From an uncultured Bacteroides sp. (GTDB taxonomy: Bacteria > Bacteroidota > Bacteroidia > Bacteroidales > Bacteroidaceae): a DNA stretch of 63,461 nucleotides. Shown piece by piece: positions 44,289 through 53,847 of this stretch. Position 1 is the stretch's first letter. The number at the start of each line of letters is the position of its first letter. Where the stretch lies: contig NZ_CAJTSC010000016.1 of NCBI RefSeq assembly GCF_910578895.1, positions 1 through 63,461 on the forward strand, written 5' to 3'. The translations under genes and the position numbers were made by a program. A model generated the notes under the pieces. That model saw nothing but the letters and a program-made list of their open reading frames with translations. It ran no database searches and had not been told where the DNA came from.

Positions 44289-45359
44289 ATGATTGAAGAG
44301 TTACCGGACGATATAGAGAACGATGCACTGGACGATATAGAGCCTGTGGGCGATGAATCGCAACTTTATGAGCACTTCCGCGTGGTGGTGGATAAGGGGC
44401 AGGAGCTGATGCGTGTGGACAAATATCTGTTCGACCGCCTGACCAATGCTTCGCGCAACCGTATACAGAAATCCGCCGATGCCGGGTTTGTGATGGCAAA
44501 CGGCAAACCGGTGAAAAGCAGTTACAAGGTAAAACCTCTGGATGTGATAACGGTGATGATGGACCGTCCCCGCTACGAGAACGAGGTTATCCCCGAAGAC
44601 ATTCCTTTAGACATCGTTTATGAGGACAGGTACCTGATGGTTGTCAACAAGCCGGCAGGGCTGGTGGTGCATCCCGGACACGGGAACTACCGGGGCACGC
44701 TTGTCAATGCCATTGCCTGGCACATGAAGGATATTCCCGATTATGATGCCAACGACCCGCACGTGGGGCTTGTGCATCGTATCGACAAAGATACATCCGG
44801 CTTGCTGGTGATTGCCAAGACGCCGGATGCCAAGACCAATCTCGGCATTCAGTTTTTCAACAAGACCACCAAGCGCCGTTACCGTGCCCTCGTCTGGGGA
44901 AATGTGGAACAGGACGAAGGCACAATCGTAGGTAACGTGGGGCGTAATCCTAAAGACCGTATGCAGATGACCGTCCTTCCCGACGACCAGGGCAAGCATG
45001 CCGTTACCCACTACCGGGTACTGGAACGATTGGGGTATGTGACGCTCGTGGAGTGTGTGCTTGAGACAGGGCGCACCCACCAAATCCGTGTGCACATGAA
45101 GCATATCGGGCATATCCTCTTCAACGATGAACGCTACGGCGGCAATGAAATCCTGAAAGGCACTCACTTTGCCAAATACAAACAGTTTGTAAACAATTGC
45201 TTCGATACTTGTCCGCGGCAGGCATTGCATGCCATGACGCTGGGCTTTGTGCATCCCGTCAGCGGAGAGGAAATGTATTTCACCTCGGAGTTGCCGGATG
45301 ACATGAGCCGGCTGATTGACAGGTGGAGGGGCTATATCAGTAATAGAGAATTAGAATGA
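44289..45359 (+). CDS. rluD: 23S rRNA pseudouridine synthase, RluD type
   Basis: The 356-residue protein has an N-terminal S4 RNA-binding region (MRVDKYLFDRLTNASRNRIQ). The catalytic motif HRIDKDTSGLLVIAKT contains the conserved Asp, and GRTHQIRVHMKHIGHILFND follows. RluD modifies helix 69 of 23S rRNA. Its end overlaps the ddl start by four bases, so the genes are coupled. Confidence 0.94.
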   Translation: MIEELPDDIENDALDDIEPVGDESQLYEHFRVVVDKGQELMRVDKYLFDRLTNASRNRIQKSADAGFVMANGKPVKSSYKVKPLDVITVMMDRPRYENEVIPEDIPLDIVYEDRYLMVVNKPAGLVVHPGHGNYRGTLVNAIAWHMKDIPDYDANDPHVGLVHRIDKDTSGLLVIAKTPDAKTNLGIQFFNKTTKRRYRALVWGNVEQDEGTIVGNVGRNPKDRMQMTVLPDDQGKHAVTHYRVLERLGYVTLVECVLETGRTHQIRVHMKHIGHILFNDERYGGNEILKGTHFAKYKQFVNNCFDTCPRQALHAMTLGFVHPVSGEEMYFTSELPDDMSRLIDRWRGYISNRELE

Positions 45360-46330
45360 AACGCACAATCGCTATTGTATGCGGAGGGGATACTTCCGAA
45401 TTTGAAGTCTCCCTGCGCAGCGCACAAGGAATCTACTCCTTCATCGACAAGGAGAGATACACATTATATATTGTAGAGATGCACGGACCGGACTGGCATG
45501 TGCAACTGCCCGACGGGACGAAAGCGCCGGTAGACCGTAACGACTTCAGTTTCCGGCTGGACGGCGGAAAGGTGGTATTCGATTTCGCATATATCACCAT
45601 CCACGGCACGCCGGGCGAGGACGGGCGCCTGCAGGGATATTTCGACATGCTCCGTATCCCTTACTCCTGTTGCGGGGTGCTTGCTGCTGCGCTGACGTAT
45701 GATAAGTTTGCCTGCAACCAGTATCTCAAATCGTTTGGCGTGCGCATTGCCGATTCGTTGCTGCTTCGCCAGGGGCAGTCTGTCACCGACGAGGATGTAA
45801 TCGGGAAGATAGGCTTGCCTTGCTTCATCAAGCCCAGCCTGGGCGGCTCCAGTTTCGGCGTGACGAAGGTGAATGCGAAAGAGCAGATACAACCTGCTAT
45901 CGCAAAGGCTTTCGCGGAAGCGAAAGAGGTTTTGGTAGAGGCTTTTATGGACGGCACGGAGATTACTTGCGGTTGTTACAAAACCAAAGAGAAATCCGTG
46001 GTGTTCCCTATTACGGAAGTGGTGTCGCACAATGAGTATTTCGACTATAAAGCCAAATATAACGGCGAGTCGGACGAAATCACCCCGGCGCGTATTCCCG
46101 ACGAACTGCGCGACCGTGTGCAGCAGCTCACTTCCGCCATTTATGATATTCTCGGGGCTTCCGGCATTATCCGCGTGGACTATATCATTACCGAAAGCGG
46201 AAAGATAAACCTGCTGGAAGTGAACACCACTCCGGGCATGACCGCCACCAGTTTCATCCCGCAACAGGTGCGTGCGGCAAACCTGGACATTAAAGATGTA
46301 ATGACAGATATAATAGAAAACCAATTTTAG
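45356..46330 (+). CDS. ddl: D-alanine:D-alanine ligase
   Basis: Ddl makes the D-Ala-D-Ala dipeptide used by MurF. The 324-residue ATP-grasp protein has the start TIAIVCGGDTSEFEVSLRS, the loop KPSLGGSSFGVTKV and the C-terminal NLLEVNTTPGMTATSF. It overlaps rluD by ATGA and is followed after about 90 bases by the acyltransferase gene. Confidence 0.96.
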   Translation: MKRTIAIVCGGDTSEFEVSLRSAQGIYSFIDKERYTLYIVEMHGPDWHVQLPDGTKAPVDRNDFSFRLDGGKVVFDFAYITIHGTPGEDGRLQGYFDMLRIPYSCCGVLAAALTYDKFACNQYLKSFGVRIADSLLLRQGQSVTDEDVIGKIGLPCFIKPSLGGSSFGVTKVNAKEQIQPAIAKAFAEAKEVLVEAFMDGTEITCGCYKTKEKSVVFPITEVVSHNEYFDYKAKYNGESDEITPARIPDELRDRVQQLTSAIYDILGASGIIRVDYIITESGKINLLEVNTTPGMTATSFIPQQVRAANLDIKDVMTDIIENQF

Positions 46331-46422
46331 ATATTAACTATTAGGTATCAACCGGCTGCCGGATGCCCGTTTGGCAGTCTTGAAACCAAATACTTATTGT
46401 TTGAAATTTAAAATTGCATATC

Positions 46423-47562
46423 ATGGAATTTGAAGAAATCCGCCCTTATCATGACGAAGAATTACCTCAGATTTTTGAGGAATTAATTGCCGACCCGGCT
46501 TTCCAACAAGTGGCTTGTGCCGTTATGCCGGGCGTTCCTTTTGAGGCTATCGCGCAGAAAATGCGTGCAAGCAAGACCAAGCAGGAGTTCCAGGAAAACC
46601 TTTGCTACGGCATCTTGCATAAATTGGCCAAAGATACTACAGACGGACTGATACTGGAAAGTATGGGTGTATTGGACAAGCAGTCTGCCTATACCTATGT
46701 CTCCAATCACAGGGATATCATCCTCGACTCCGGATTCTTGTCGGTTCTTCTGGTAGAACAGGGGCTGGACACCGTGGAAATCGCTATCGGCGATAACCTG
46801 CTGATTTATCCCTGGATCAAGAAACTGGTGCGTATCAATAAATGTTTCACCGTGCAGCGTGCGCTCACCATGCGCCAGATGCTGGAGTCGTCCATCCGCA
46901 TGTCGCGCTACATGCACTATACCATTGCGGAGAAGAAGCAGTCTATCTGGATTGCCCAGCGTGAAGGACGTGCGAAGGATTCGAACGATGTCACGCAGGA
47001 CAGTGTCCTGAAGATGCTGGCGATGGGCGGCAACGGGGATATCATTACGAATCTTCAGGAGCTGAATATCGTTCCGCTTTCCGTTTCGTACGAGTATGAT
47101 CCTTGCGACTACCTGAAGGCGCAGGAATTCCAGCTGAAACGCGATATGCCCGATTATAAGAAAACTACGGATGATGATTTGCTGAATATGCAAACCGGGC
47201 TTTTGGGATATAAAGGCCGCGTATGCTTCCGCATGTCGTCTTGCATCAATGATGATTTGGCGGCATTGGACAGGACATTGCCTAAGCCGGAACTGTTCGT
47301 GGCCATCTCTGCTTTGATTGATAAGCGCATCCATGCCAATTACCGAATATTTGCCAATAATTACGTGGCGCACGACTTGCTGCACCATGCGGAAGAATTC
47401 ACCGGACACTATACGGCGGAGGACAAGAAGCGCTTTGTGAGCTACATTGACGGCCAGCTGGACCGTATTGCCATTCCCGGCAAGGATGTGGACTTCTTGC
47501 GCGAAAAGATGTTGCTGATGTATGCCAATCCGTTGACGAATTATTTGGCTGCAACCAAATAA
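46423..47562 (+). CDS. Lysophospholipid acyltransferase-like protein
   Basis: This protein of about 379 residues belongs to the PlsC-like acyltransferases. SNHRDIILD (His96, Asp102) is close to the HX4D catalytic motif but with one extra residue between His and Asp, and REGRAKDSND resembles the EGxR motif. It probably acylates a glycerophosphate or a related lipid. ATG 46423 is preferred over a TTG three codons before. Confidence 0.82.
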   Translation: MEFEEIRPYHDEELPQIFEELIADPAFQQVACAVMPGVPFEAIAQKMRASKTKQEFQENLCYGILHKLAKDTTDGLILESMGVLDKQSAYTYVSNHRDIILDSGFLSVLLVEQGLDTVEIAIGDNLLIYPWIKKLVRINKCFTVQRALTMRQMLESSIRMSRYMHYTIAEKKQSIWIAQREGRAKDSNDVTQDSVLKMLAMGGNGDIITNLQELNIVPLSVSYEYDPCDYLKAQEFQLKRDMPDYKKTTDDDLLNMQTGLLGYKGRVCFRMSSCINDDLAALDRTLPKPELFVAISALIDKRIHANYRIFANNYVAHDLLHHAEEFTGHYTAEDKKRFVSYIDGQLDRIAIPGKDVDFLREKMLLMYANPLTNYLAATK

Positions 47563-47616
47563 GGCTTTGCCGGACGGCTGCGCTAAAGAGAAATTGTAAT
47601 GGTGCATAAAGTAGGT

Positions 47617-48297
47617 ATGAAAAAATACTGCTGTGGCTTGTTTGCCGTCATCGTGTCGTGGCTGCTGGTGTCGTGTGGCGGTGATGATTATCATTATCCT
47701 TCCGTGAAGCAGGATTTCCTTACGGCATTTCCCGGGACGGATGGGCGGCTGGAGTCGGTGCTGACTGATGAAGGCGATACATTTTGTGTCGTTGAAGACA
47801 TGTCGGGGCTGTGTGCGGATGCGCCTGTCCGCATTGTTGCCAATTACGAGACGTTGGCGGCCGATGGCGGCAAGGTGGCGGGTGTGAAGTTGTATGGCGT
47901 GTTGCAAGCGGTTTCGCCTGTTCCTTTGGTTGCGGATGAATTTAAAGAGGGCGTGAAAACGGAACCTTCGGAGATACAGAGCATCTGGTTGGGGCATGAT
48001 TACCTGAATATTATTTTAAAGGTAAGGCAGCAGGGCAAGCATCTTTTCCATTTTGTAGAAGACGAGGTCTCTGCCGACGAAGAGAGCGGACGCGTCAAGG
48101 TGCGGCTGACCTTGTATCATGATGTAAGCAGCAGCGTGCAGGATTATGGCAAGCGTGCTTATCTGTCTGTCCCCTTGCGGCAATATATGACCGAAGGCGT
48201 GCAGGGGGTGGATGTTTCTTTCAATGTTTATACTTATTCCGGTTCCTTGAAGACCTATGTTTTGGATGAAACGGGGTTTTATGTAGAGGAAAGCTGA
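47617..48297 (+). CDS. NigD-like lipoprotein
   Basis: This lipoprotein of about 226 residues (VSWLLVSCGGDD) has the two beta-domain layout of Bacteroides NigD-like proteins, with an OB-like first domain and IWLGHDYLNIILKVRQQGKHLFHFV near the C-terminal domain. The name comes from a bacteriocin-linked operon in another bacterium; function in Bacteroides is unknown. ATG 47617 is chosen because the signal peptide begins there. A terminator follows. Confidence 0.8.
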   Translation: MKKYCCGLFAVIVSWLLVSCGGDDYHYPSVKQDFLTAFPGTDGRLESVLTDEGDTFCVVEDMSGLCADAPVRIVANYETLAADGGKVAGVKLYGVLQAVSPVPLVADEFKEGVKTEPSEIQSIWLGHDYLNIILKVRQQGKHLFHFVEDEVSADEESGRVKVRLTLYHDVSSSVQDYGKRAYLSVPLRQYMTEGVQGVDVSFNVYTYSGSLKTYVLDETGFYVEES

Positions 48298-48331
48298 TTT
48301 TATGCGTTGATGGGCAGGTGTCGAAATTATT

Positions 48332-48359
48332 AAAGCCGTGACATAATCCACGGCTTTTT
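48332..48359 (+). terminator. Terminator after the NigD-like gene
   Basis: AAAGCCGTG (48332-48340) and CACGGCTTT (48349-48357) form a 9-bp stem with a TTTTTC tail. The T tract is also the left end of the family I repeat that follows. Confidence 0.85.
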
Positions 48360-48532
48360 CATTTACAGGAGTTGTGGGAGTTGTCATTTCGCTCCGCTCC
48401 GTGCAATGGTTAAAGAAGTCAGAGCCGATACGCTTGTGTATGTATTCACGGAAGTATCGGCTTTTAACTGTCAAGCCGGCTTGTCGGCTGGTCATTTCCT
48501 TTAGTTTTCTCTGACTCCGGAAAGAAAAAAAA
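48355..48532. repeat. Dispersed MITE-like repeat, family I, copy A
   Basis: The left end TTTTTCATTTACAGGAGTT and the right end (reverse complement TTTTTTCTTTCCGGAGTC) are imperfect terminal inverted repeats. The middle folds: GCCGATAC ... GTATCGGC, then AGCCGGCTTGTCGGCT. The central 110 bases match copy B at 58206-58360 at about 85 per cent by eye. No gene lies in the gap 48298-48594. Confidence 0.78.
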
Positions 48533-48594
48533 CGTTCAATCTGTGTCCGGAAGATAGTGTATAAGTTGTTCCGGAGTGTTTGCCTGTTTCCTGT

Positions 48595-49380
48595 TTAGAT
48601 GCCATTGTGATAGCCTGCATCGGCAATTGTCAATTCAATGCCCATCTCCTCTATGCGCGCTGCGGTGGAAGGTGGAATGCGGGAGTCGGTAATGATATGG
48701 TCGATGTCTTCCATGTCGGCAATTTTGCTGAAGCCGCGCCGTCCGAACTTGGAGGAGTCCGCAAGTACGATTGTCTTTTGGGCGGTCTGCATCATGACGC
48801 GGTTGAGGCTTGCTTCCATCATATTGGTGGTGGTGATGCCGAAATCAAGGTCGATGCCGTCTACGCCGATGAATAGCTTGCTGCATGAAAAATCGGTCAG
48901 TATGCTCTCCGCATATTTCCCTACTACGGACAGGCTGCTGTGCCGTAAGATGCCGCCAAGCTGGATGATATATATGTTCTTCTCGCTTGCCAGGATGTTC
49001 GATACTTCCATGGAGGCGGTGATGACGGTCAGCTCATCTATCGGTGCTATGCTGCGGGCAAGTGCGTGCATGGTAGTTCCCGATGCTATTAGTATGGAGT
49101 CTTTGGGTGTGATAAGGCTGGCGGCTTTCATTCCGATCAGCCTTTTTTCTTCGACAAATAGTTTTTCCTTCTCGCTGACATTCCTGTTGTCAATATAAGG
49201 GTCTATTAAAATGGCTTTTCCGTGGTTTCGGTATAGTTTCTTTTCTCTTTCAAGATCAGTCAGATCCTTTCGTATCGTAACTGATGAAACGTTAAGATGT
49301 GTAGCCAAGTCTGTTACCAGGATGGAATTGTGCTGTATCAGCAGTTCCAATATGATAGACTGTCTCTCTTCTTTTGTCAT
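48595..49380 (-). CDS. DeoR/GlpR-family transcriptional regulator
   Basis: This repressor of about 261 residues has a DeoR N-terminal winged helix (ILELLIQHNSILVTDLATHLNVSSVTIRKDL) and a sugar-phosphate-binding C-terminal domain with DGIDLDFGITT and FGRRGFSKIADME. It is divergent from glpA, so glycerol-3-phosphate or a related ligand is the likely inducer. ATG 49380 begins the usual MTKEERQ N-terminus; the frame runs 30 codons further upstream. A matching pair of inverted 11-mers flanks the intergenic region. Confidence 0.92.
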   Translation of the reverse strand: MTKEERQSIILELLIQHNSILVTDLATHLNVSSVTIRKDLTDLEREKKLYRNHGKAILIDPYIDNRNVSEKEKLFVEEKRLIGMKAASLITPKDSILIASGTTMHALARSIAPIDELTVITASMEVSNILASEKNIYIIQLGGILRHSSLSVVGKYAESILTDFSCSKLFIGVDGIDLDFGITTTNMMEASLNRVMMQTAQKTIVLADSSKFGRRGFSKIADMEDIDHIITDSRIPPSTAARIEEMGIELTIADAGYHNGI

Positions 49381-49429
49381 AATAGGCTTGAAATTATATG
49401 AATGCGCTAATGTACTTGAAAAAAATAGC

Positions 49430-49440
49430 ATAACGAAACT
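49430..49440 (-). promoter_or_regulatory. Candidate DeoR/GlpR operator near its own gene
   Basis: ATAACGAAACT at 49430-49440 is the exact reverse complement of AGTTTCGTTAT at the glpA promoter. It lies 50 bases upstream of the regulator start, in a position suited to autoregulation. The gap 49381-49704 holds no gene. Confidence 0.6.
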
Positions 49441-49575
49441 GTTGATGCTAAGAAATGATAAAACAGGCATTTGATGATAGCTGCTTTTGAAACGTAAGTC
49501 TTATTGCCTGTTTTTTGCATGAAATTTCCCTTCTGAAGATGTTTTTTCTGCTTTTTAGTAAAACAATTGCTTGAA

Positions 49576-49609
49576 AGTTTCGTTATTATAAAAATAGAAT
49601 TTATATTTG
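49576..49609 (+). promoter_or_regulatory. glpA promoter with overlapping GlpR-like operator
   Basis: TTTC (49578-49581) and TATATTTG (49602-49609) are 20 bases apart, a good Bacteroides promoter. The word AGTTTCGTTAT (49576-49586) covers the -33 element and repeats in inverted form near the regulator gene. A related word GCGAAATGAAAC begins just after the -7 element. Confidence 0.7.
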
Positions 49610-49704
49610 TTGCGAAATGAAACCGATGTTGTTTTGATAAGAAAGCTTTAGACATTGTTTACCGGTCTTTCAATCAAACGGCGTTAACTAATATTATAAG
49701 AGAC

Positions 49705-51309
49705 ATGATACTGAATGGCGAAATTAACGAATTTGATATCATCATTATTGGTGGAGGTGCGACCGGAGCAGGGACGGCAAGAGATTGCGCCTTGCGTGGG
49801 ATGCGTGTCCTGCTTGTGGAACGTTTCGATTTTGCTGCCGGTGCCACCGGGCGAAACCACGGGCTGCTTCATAGTGGCGCCCGTTATGCGGTGACAGATA
49901 GAGAATCGGCAGCCGAGTGTATCAAGGAGAATATGATTCTCCGGAAGATAGCACGCCATTGTGTAGAGGAAAACGGAGGCTTGTTTATTTCCCTTCCGGA
50001 AGACGACCTTTCCTATCAAAACTTGTTTGTAGAATCATGCCGGGCTGCCGGCATTGATGCGCAGGTAATCGATCCTGCCGAGGCAAGACGGATAGAACCT
50101 TCTGTAAATCCTGCGATAACAGGTGCGGTGAAAGTACCCGACGGGTCGATAGATCCTTTCAGGCTGACTTTGGCAAATGTAATTGACGCCAAGGCACACG
50201 GCGCGAAAGTGCTGGTCTATCATGAGGTAACCGCATTGCTCCAAGAGCAGGGGCGGGTTATCGGAGTCACCGTGTTTAATTATAAAACAAAGACCAAACA
50301 TAATTATTATGCACCTCTGACCGTCAATGCGGGAGGAATTTGGGGACATGGCATTGCTGCGAAAGCAGGTGTAAGGGTGGACATGTTCCCGGCAAAAGGC
50401 TCGTTATTGATTTTTGGGCATCGAATCAATAATGTGGTGCTTAACCGTTGTCGTAAACCTGCCAATGCGGATATTCTTGTTCCTGGAGATACCATCTGCT
50501 TGATAGGGACGACATCCAGCCGCGTGGGCTTTGACGAGGTGGATGATGTGCGGGTTACATCGGAAGAGGTCGATTTGTTACTGTCGGAGGGCGAGAAACT
50601 GGCGCCTGCTTTGGCGGCAACCCGTATTTTGCGTGCATATGCGGGCGTTCGTCCGCTGGTAGCGGCAGATAACGACCCTTCCGGCCGCAACATCAGCCGC
50701 GGCATCGTGTTGTTGGATCATGAGGTGCGGGACGGTGTTGCGGGATTTATTACCATTACCGGTGGAAAGTTGATGACTTACCGGCTGATGGCGGAATGGA
50801 CTGCCGACCTGGCATGCAAGAAGCTCGGCATCGACAAGCCTTGCACTACCATGAACGAACCGCTTCCCGGTTCGCGCTTGGAAGAGAACCGGGCGGATGG
50901 CAAGCAGGTGGCGGTGAATCGGCCTAAACGTTCTTCGGTGGGGCGCCACGGCGAAATGGCTGCCAAGATTGCATCGGAGAGCAAGTACGACAACAGTTTG
51001 GTTTGTGAGTGTGAAGACGTCACCGTAGGTGAGGTGAATTATGCCATGAATGAGCTTGACGTGCATAACCTGATAGATTTGCGCCGTCGTACGCGCGTCG
51101 GTATGGGCACGTGCCAGGGAGAACTCTGTGCCTGCCGTGCGGCAGGACTGCTCGGCGAGGCGCATAATTGTTCTCAAAAGGCGAAAGCCGATTTGGTTTC
51201 GTTCCTGGATGAACGTTGGAAAGGATTGTATCCTGTGGCGTGGGGCGAGGCATTGCGTGAGAGTGCATATACCCAGTGGGTATATAGCGGAGTTTGTGGA
51301 ATGGAATAA
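49705..51309 (+). CDS. glpA: Anaerobic glycerol-3-phosphate dehydrogenase subunit A
   Basis: GlpA oxidises sn-glycerol-3-phosphate to dihydroxyacetone phosphate with FAD. The 534-residue protein opens with the dinucleotide motif IIGGGATGAGTARDCALRG. A C-terminal [2Fe-2S]-type BFD-like domain carries cysteines in CECEDVTVGEVNYAM and GTCQGELCACR. It heads the glpABC-glpT-GDPD-porin locus and lies 5-11 bases before glpB. Confidence 0.96.
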   Translation: MILNGEINEFDIIIIGGGATGAGTARDCALRGMRVLLVERFDFAAGATGRNHGLLHSGARYAVTDRESAAECIKENMILRKIARHCVEENGGLFISLPEDDLSYQNLFVESCRAAGIDAQVIDPAEARRIEPSVNPAITGAVKVPDGSIDPFRLTLANVIDAKAHGAKVLVYHEVTALLQEQGRVIGVTVFNYKTKTKHNYYAPLTVNAGGIWGHGIAAKAGVRVDMFPAKGSLLIFGHRINNVVLNRCRKPANADILVPGDTICLIGTTSSRVGFDEVDDVRVTSEEVDLLLSEGEKLAPALAATRILRAYAGVRPLVAADNDPSGRNISRGIVLLDHEVRDGVAGFITITGGKLMTYRLMAEWTADLACKKLGIDKPCTTMNEPLPGSRLEENRADGKQVAVNRPKRSSVGRHGEMAAKIASESKYDNSLVCECEDVTVGEVNYAMNELDVHNLIDLRRRTRVGMGTCQGELCACRAAGLLGEAHNCSQKAKADLVSFLDERWKGLYPVAWGEALRESAYTQWVYSGVCGME

Positions 51310-51320
51310 AATGAATGGCG

Positions 51321-52565
51321 ATGAAATTTGATACTTTAATAATAGGCGGAGGACTTGCCGGCCTGACGTGTGGAATCCGTTTGCAGAAGAGTGGTGTGAA
51401 ATGTGCTATCGTTTCTACCGGACAAAGTGCCTTGCATTTTTCTTCCGGTTCGTTCGATTTGCTCAACGAACTTGCCGACGGGACAAAGGTGGATAGTCCG
51501 CTGGCTGTCGTTGGCAAGGTTGGTGCCAATCATCCGTATGCCAAGTTGGGCGACAGTTTTGCCCATTACGCCCGTGAGGCAAAACAGCAGTTCCTTGATT
51601 GCGGCATTGAAGTGAACGGCGATGCGGGTCATAACCATTTACGTATAACTCCAATGGGCACGTTGAAACCGACTTGGCTGACATTTTCCGACTTTGAACC
51701 GCTCTCGTCGGCAAATGACATGGCAGGCAAGAAAGTGCTGGCGGTCAATATCGCGGGATTCCTTGATTTCAATACGAAATTCGTTGCCGACGGTTTTGAG
51801 AAGTATGGTGCCGAATGCCGCATATCCTCTATCAACCTTCCCGAACTGGAAAGGCTGCGGATTAGTCCGACGGAGATGCGCTCGACCAATATTGCCCGGG
51901 TTCTGGAGAATGAAAAGACGCTGGAGGCGTTGATTCGGGCATTGGCGGCAAAGATATCCGGTTTCGATATCGTTGCTCTGCCGGCCGTATTCGGGCTGTC
52001 GTCTGCGGCTCCGGTCAGGAAATTGAAAGAGTCGTTGGATATTCCGGCATGGCTGGTTCCTACGATGCCGCCCTCTGTTCCGGGCATTCGTGCACAGCAG
52101 CAGCTCCGCCGTTCTTTCGAAGAGTTGGGAGGAGTCTATATGTTGGGCGATACGGTGGTGAAAGCCGGCTTCAAAGGCAACAGGGTGGAGGTTGTATATT
52201 CTGTCAATCACGGAGACATTCCGTTTGTGGCGGAAAACTTCATCCTTGCTTCGGGCAGTTATTTCAGCAACGGATTGGTGGCGCGCCCGGATAGCGTTGT
52301 CGAACCGGTTTTTGGCAGTGATGTCGATTTCACTCCCGGACGCGACAGTTGGTATGACCGGTCTTTCTTCAATAAACAGAACTATATGACATTCGGTGTG
52401 GCAACCGACGACAAGTTGCGGATAAGGATTAAGGGCGATGTGCAACAGAACCTGTTTGCCGTAGGCTCGGTATTGGGCGGATCTGATACAATACATGAAG
52501 GTTGTGGTGCCGGTATTTCCATGCTTACGGCATTATATGTAGCGGATAACTTAATAAATGGATGA
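51321..52565 (+). CDS. glpB: Anaerobic glycerol-3-phosphate dehydrogenase subunit B
   Basis: This protein of about 414 residues is the FMN/flavoprotein subunit that links GlpA to the membrane subunit. It begins MKFDTLIIGGGLAGLTCGI and ends with a GAGISMLTALYVADN segment typical of GlpB. An ATG two codons earlier (51315) is also possible. It overlaps glpC by eight bases. Confidence 0.94.
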   Translation: MKFDTLIIGGGLAGLTCGIRLQKSGVKCAIVSTGQSALHFSSGSFDLLNELADGTKVDSPLAVVGKVGANHPYAKLGDSFAHYAREAKQQFLDCGIEVNGDAGHNHLRITPMGTLKPTWLTFSDFEPLSSANDMAGKKVLAVNIAGFLDFNTKFVADGFEKYGAECRISSINLPELERLRISPTEMRSTNIARVLENEKTLEALIRALAAKISGFDIVALPAVFGLSSAAPVRKLKESLDIPAWLVPTMPPSVPGIRAQQQLRRSFEELGGVYMLGDTVVKAGFKGNRVEVVYSVNHGDIPFVAENFILASGSYFSNGLVARPDSVVEPVFGSDVDFTPGRDSWYDRSFFNKQNYMTFGVATDDKLRIRIKGDVQQNLFAVGSVLGGSDTIHEGCGAGISMLTALYVADNLING

Positions 52566-53823
52566 CGTCATGAATATGCAGCAGAATAATATAAGCGAGA
52601 ACAATTTCGAGCAATGTTTCAAGTGCACGGTTTGTACGGTATATTGCCCGGTTATCCCGGTAAATCCCGAATTTCCCGGACCGAAACAGGCAGGACCGGA
52701 CGAGGAGCGTCTTCGCTTGAAAAGAGGCGAATACTTTGACGAAGCGTTGAAGTACTGTTTGAACTGTAAACGTTGTGAAGTGGCTTGTCCGTCGAATGTG
52801 AAAATCGGTGACATCATTCAACTGGCACGTATCAAATATAGCAAGAAGAAACCGGCGTTGCGCGATATGATGTTGGCAAATACGGATTTCGTAGGCACCA
52901 TGGCGTCCGCCTTTGCTCCTGTGGTCAATACTACATTGTCGCTGAAGCCGGTAAAGGCGGTGATGGACGGCATATTGAAAATAGACCATCACCGTGTGTT
53001 TCCGAAGTACTCCTCGCAGACATTCGAAAGCTGGTTCAAAAAGCATGCGATGGCTTCGCAGGACAATTACAAGAAGCATGTAAGCTTCTTCCACGGCTGT
53101 TACATCAACTATAACTTCCCTCAGTTGGGCAAAGACATGGTGACTGTACTCAACGCGATAGGCTATGGAGTGCACCTGCTCGAAAAAGAGAAATGTTGCG
53201 GAGTGGCTCTGGTGTCCAACGGCTTGATAAACCAGGCTCGCAGGCAAGCCGAGGCAAACCTCCGTTCTGTCCGCAAGTCGGTTCTTGAAGATAAGCGCCC
53301 GGTGCTCGGGGCTTCGTCAACCTGTATTTTTACCATGCGTGACGAATATCCGCATCTGCTCGGCATTGAAAATGCAGACGTGCGCGACAGCATAGAACTC
53401 GCCACTCGTTTCATTTTCCGCCTGCTCGAGGAAGGGGATGTGAAACTGAAATTCCGCGATGACGTAAAGATGAAGATTGCCTACCACACTCCTTGCCACA
53501 TGGAGAAACTCGGTTGGGCATATTATTCCATCGCTTTGTTGCGCAGTATTCCCAACGTAAACCTTACCGTGCTCAATTCCCAATGCTGTGGAATTGCGGG
53601 TACATACGGTTTTAAAAAGGAGAACTACGAGACGTCACAAGGCATCGGCGCTCCACTGTTCCGCCAGATAGAAGAGGTGGCGGCAGACTTTGTAGCGACG
53701 GATTGCGAAACCTGCAAATGGCAGATTGAGATGTCTGCTCCGGCAAAGGTAAAACACCCCATTTCGGTGCTTGCCGAAACTTTGGACCTGGAAGAAACCC
53801 GAAAACTGAATAGCAATAAATAG
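52558..53823 (+). CDS. glpC: Anaerobic glycerol-3-phosphate dehydrogenase subunit C
   Basis: This 421-residue Fe-S subunit passes electrons to menaquinone. It has two [4Fe-4S] motifs near the N-terminus (CFKCTVCTVYCP and CLNCKRCEVACP) and two CCG-type heterodisulfide-reductase-like domains (KCCGVAL and SQCCGIAGTYG). Its start overlaps the glpB stop. Confidence 0.95.
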   Translation: MDDVMNMQQNNISENNFEQCFKCTVCTVYCPVIPVNPEFPGPKQAGPDEERLRLKRGEYFDEALKYCLNCKRCEVACPSNVKIGDIIQLARIKYSKKKPALRDMMLANTDFVGTMASAFAPVVNTTLSLKPVKAVMDGILKIDHHRVFPKYSSQTFESWFKKHAMASQDNYKKHVSFFHGCYINYNFPQLGKDMVTVLNAIGYGVHLLEKEKCCGVALVSNGLINQARRQAEANLRSVRKSVLEDKRPVLGASSTCIFTMRDEYPHLLGIENADVRDSIELATRFIFRLLEEGDVKLKFRDDVKMKIAYHTPCHMEKLGWAYYSIALLRSIPNVNLTVLNSQCCGIAGTYGFKKENYETSQGIGAPLFRQIEEVAADFVATDCETCKWQIEMSAPAKVKHPISVLAETLDLEETRKLNSNK

Positions 53824-53847
53824 TATTATTCTTAAAATCTTAGTACC

